From Candidatus Bathyarchaeota archaeon (GTDB taxonomy: Archaea; Thermoproteota; Bathyarchaeia; Bathyarchaeales; Bathyarchaeaceae): a DNA stretch of 5,080 nucleotides. Made by a program: the position numbers and the translations under genes. The notes beneath the pieces were generated by a model. It was not told the DNA's origin and did not search any database. It saw only the letters and a program-made list of their open reading frames with translations. The stretch is from NCBI GenBank assembly GCA_029883255.1, contig JAOUJL010000117.1:1-5080 (forward strand). Reading direction: 5' to 3'. Positions 4,956-5,080 of this stretch are shown here, one piece after another. Within the stretch, counting starts at the first letter, position 1. Each line of letters begins with the position of its first letter.

Positions 4956-5015
4956 ATGATGGGGAAGAAAGGAAAGAAGAAGAAAGGTAAGAAGGGCAAG
5001 AAGAAAGAGGAATGA
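4956..5015 (+). CDS. Basic lysine/glycine micropeptide, 19 residues
   Basis: The frame reads MMGKKGKKKKGKKGKKKEE and stops at TGA. It has eleven Lys, four Gly and a Glu-Glu end. It lies in the same frame as the acidic peptide and starts three bases after that peptide's TGA, directly after a TAA. No separate promoter is seen; GAGTGAT at the end of the first frame may act as an imperfect ribosome-binding site or re-initiation may be used. The four glycines are written with all four codons (GGG, GGA, GGT, GGC), and the only pyrimidines between 4961 and 5012 (T4988 and C4997) are the third bases of two of them. This fits selection on the peptide rather than a plain GA repeat. Its charge is opposite to that of the first peptide, so pairing of the two, or nucleic acid binding, is conceivable. 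It is not recognisable as a known small ribosomal protein. Confidence 0.48.
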   Translation: MMGKKGKKKKGKKGKKKEE

Positions 5016-5053
5016 ACAAATCACTGAAGTCTCATATTCCTCCTTCTTTTTTT
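4998..5053 (+). terminator. Inverted repeat ending in a T7 run, terminator or attenuator
   Basis: Bases 4998-5014 pair with 5035-5051 over 17 positions with one mismatch (A5006 with C5043) and two G-U pairs, around a 20-base loop. The right arm merges into TTTTTTT (5047-5053). The left arm is the last coding part of the basic micropeptide plus its stop, so a ribosome finishing that frame would cover it. At minimum this is a transcription terminator. A small hairpin, TTGAAA/TTTCAA with loop GCTT, follows at 5052-5067. The remainder to 5080 shows no gene. Confidence 0.5.
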
Positions 5054-5080
5054 GAAAGCTTTTTCAAGCGTGCAAAATTT

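Noticed and set aside
4915..4959. Lysine-rich peptide MKTGKKKTKKKSDK in the +1 frame inside the acidic micropeptide
   Set aside because: It has a weaker start context and is internal to the better-supported acidic frame. It could only matter if a programmed frameshift occurs, for which no slippery site is evident.
4716..5024. A 102-codon minus-strand frame with a very hydrophobic Leu/Phe-rich N-terminus
   Set aside because: It is the antisense of the GA-rich tract, so the Phe/Leu runs are just CTT/TTC complements of Glu/Lys codons. Its GTG start lies 15 bases from the nearest GGAGG, and the promoter elements point to the other strand.
4960..5055. Arg-rich +1 frame (GRKERRRKVRRARRKRNEQ) resembling tiny ribosomal protein L41e
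   Set aside because: It has no ATG, GTG or TTG, as the frame begins with TGG directly after a TGA. Arg/Lys richness is expected from any GA-rich tract in this frame.
1..5080. CRISPR arrays, transposons, tRNA or rRNA genes
   Set aside because: No regularly spaced direct repeats, transposase frames, terminal inverted repeats or cloverleaf-like stretches were seen on either strand.

Overview
The window reads as archaeal chromosomal DNA. It carries two archaeal/eukaryotic information-processing genes: the hypusine-containing factor aIF5A and the PIN plus zinc-ribbon endonuclease Nob1. It also has TATA-like promoter elements about 40 bases before start codons, Shine-Dalgarno sites, and GTG starts. 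The lineage cannot be fixed by eye. An uncultured TACK-type archaeon, for example of the Bathyarchaeia kind, is a guess only.

Layout. Positions 1-239 (+) are the 3' end of a flavin reductase-like gene. It runs directly into a PhzF-family isomerase/epimerase-like gene (255-1136, +), so the two look like an operon. After a gap of about 210 bases comes a membrane-anchored, outward-facing DUF4139-type protein (1351-2673, +). A 33-base convergent gap follows. Then, on the minus strand, come Nob1 (3240 down to 2707) and, upstream of it in the same operon, NAD kinase (4112 down to 3237). A divergent promoter region of about 140 bases separates NAD kinase from aIF5A (4255-4650, +). Nob1 matures the 3' end of 16S rRNA and aIF5A helps elongating ribosomes, so this half of the window centres on translation, with NAD kinase supplying NADP.

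The most unusual part is the last 230 bases. A good TATA box (4858-4864), a spaced ribosome-binding site (4892-4897) and an ATG (4905) introduce a 15-residue, almost purely acidic peptide, MEEDEDWEEEDEEEE. Its TGA is followed in frame by TAA and then at once by ATG ATG, opening a 19-residue lysine/glycine peptide, MMGKKGKKKKGKKGKKKEE. The end of the second frame forms one arm of a long imperfect inverted repeat whose other arm merges into a run of seven T. The unit looks like a bicistronic pair of charge-opposed microproteins, or a leader-peptide/attenuator arrangement. I do not recognise it as a described family.

Other points of note: Nob1 has no ATG, GTG or TTG that would keep its catalytic N-terminus and seems to start at CTG in a CTGA overlap with NAD kinase. 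NAD kinase may itself start at an internal CTG behind a perfect GGAGG. The palindrome TGCATGCATGCA occurs in two separate intergenic regions.
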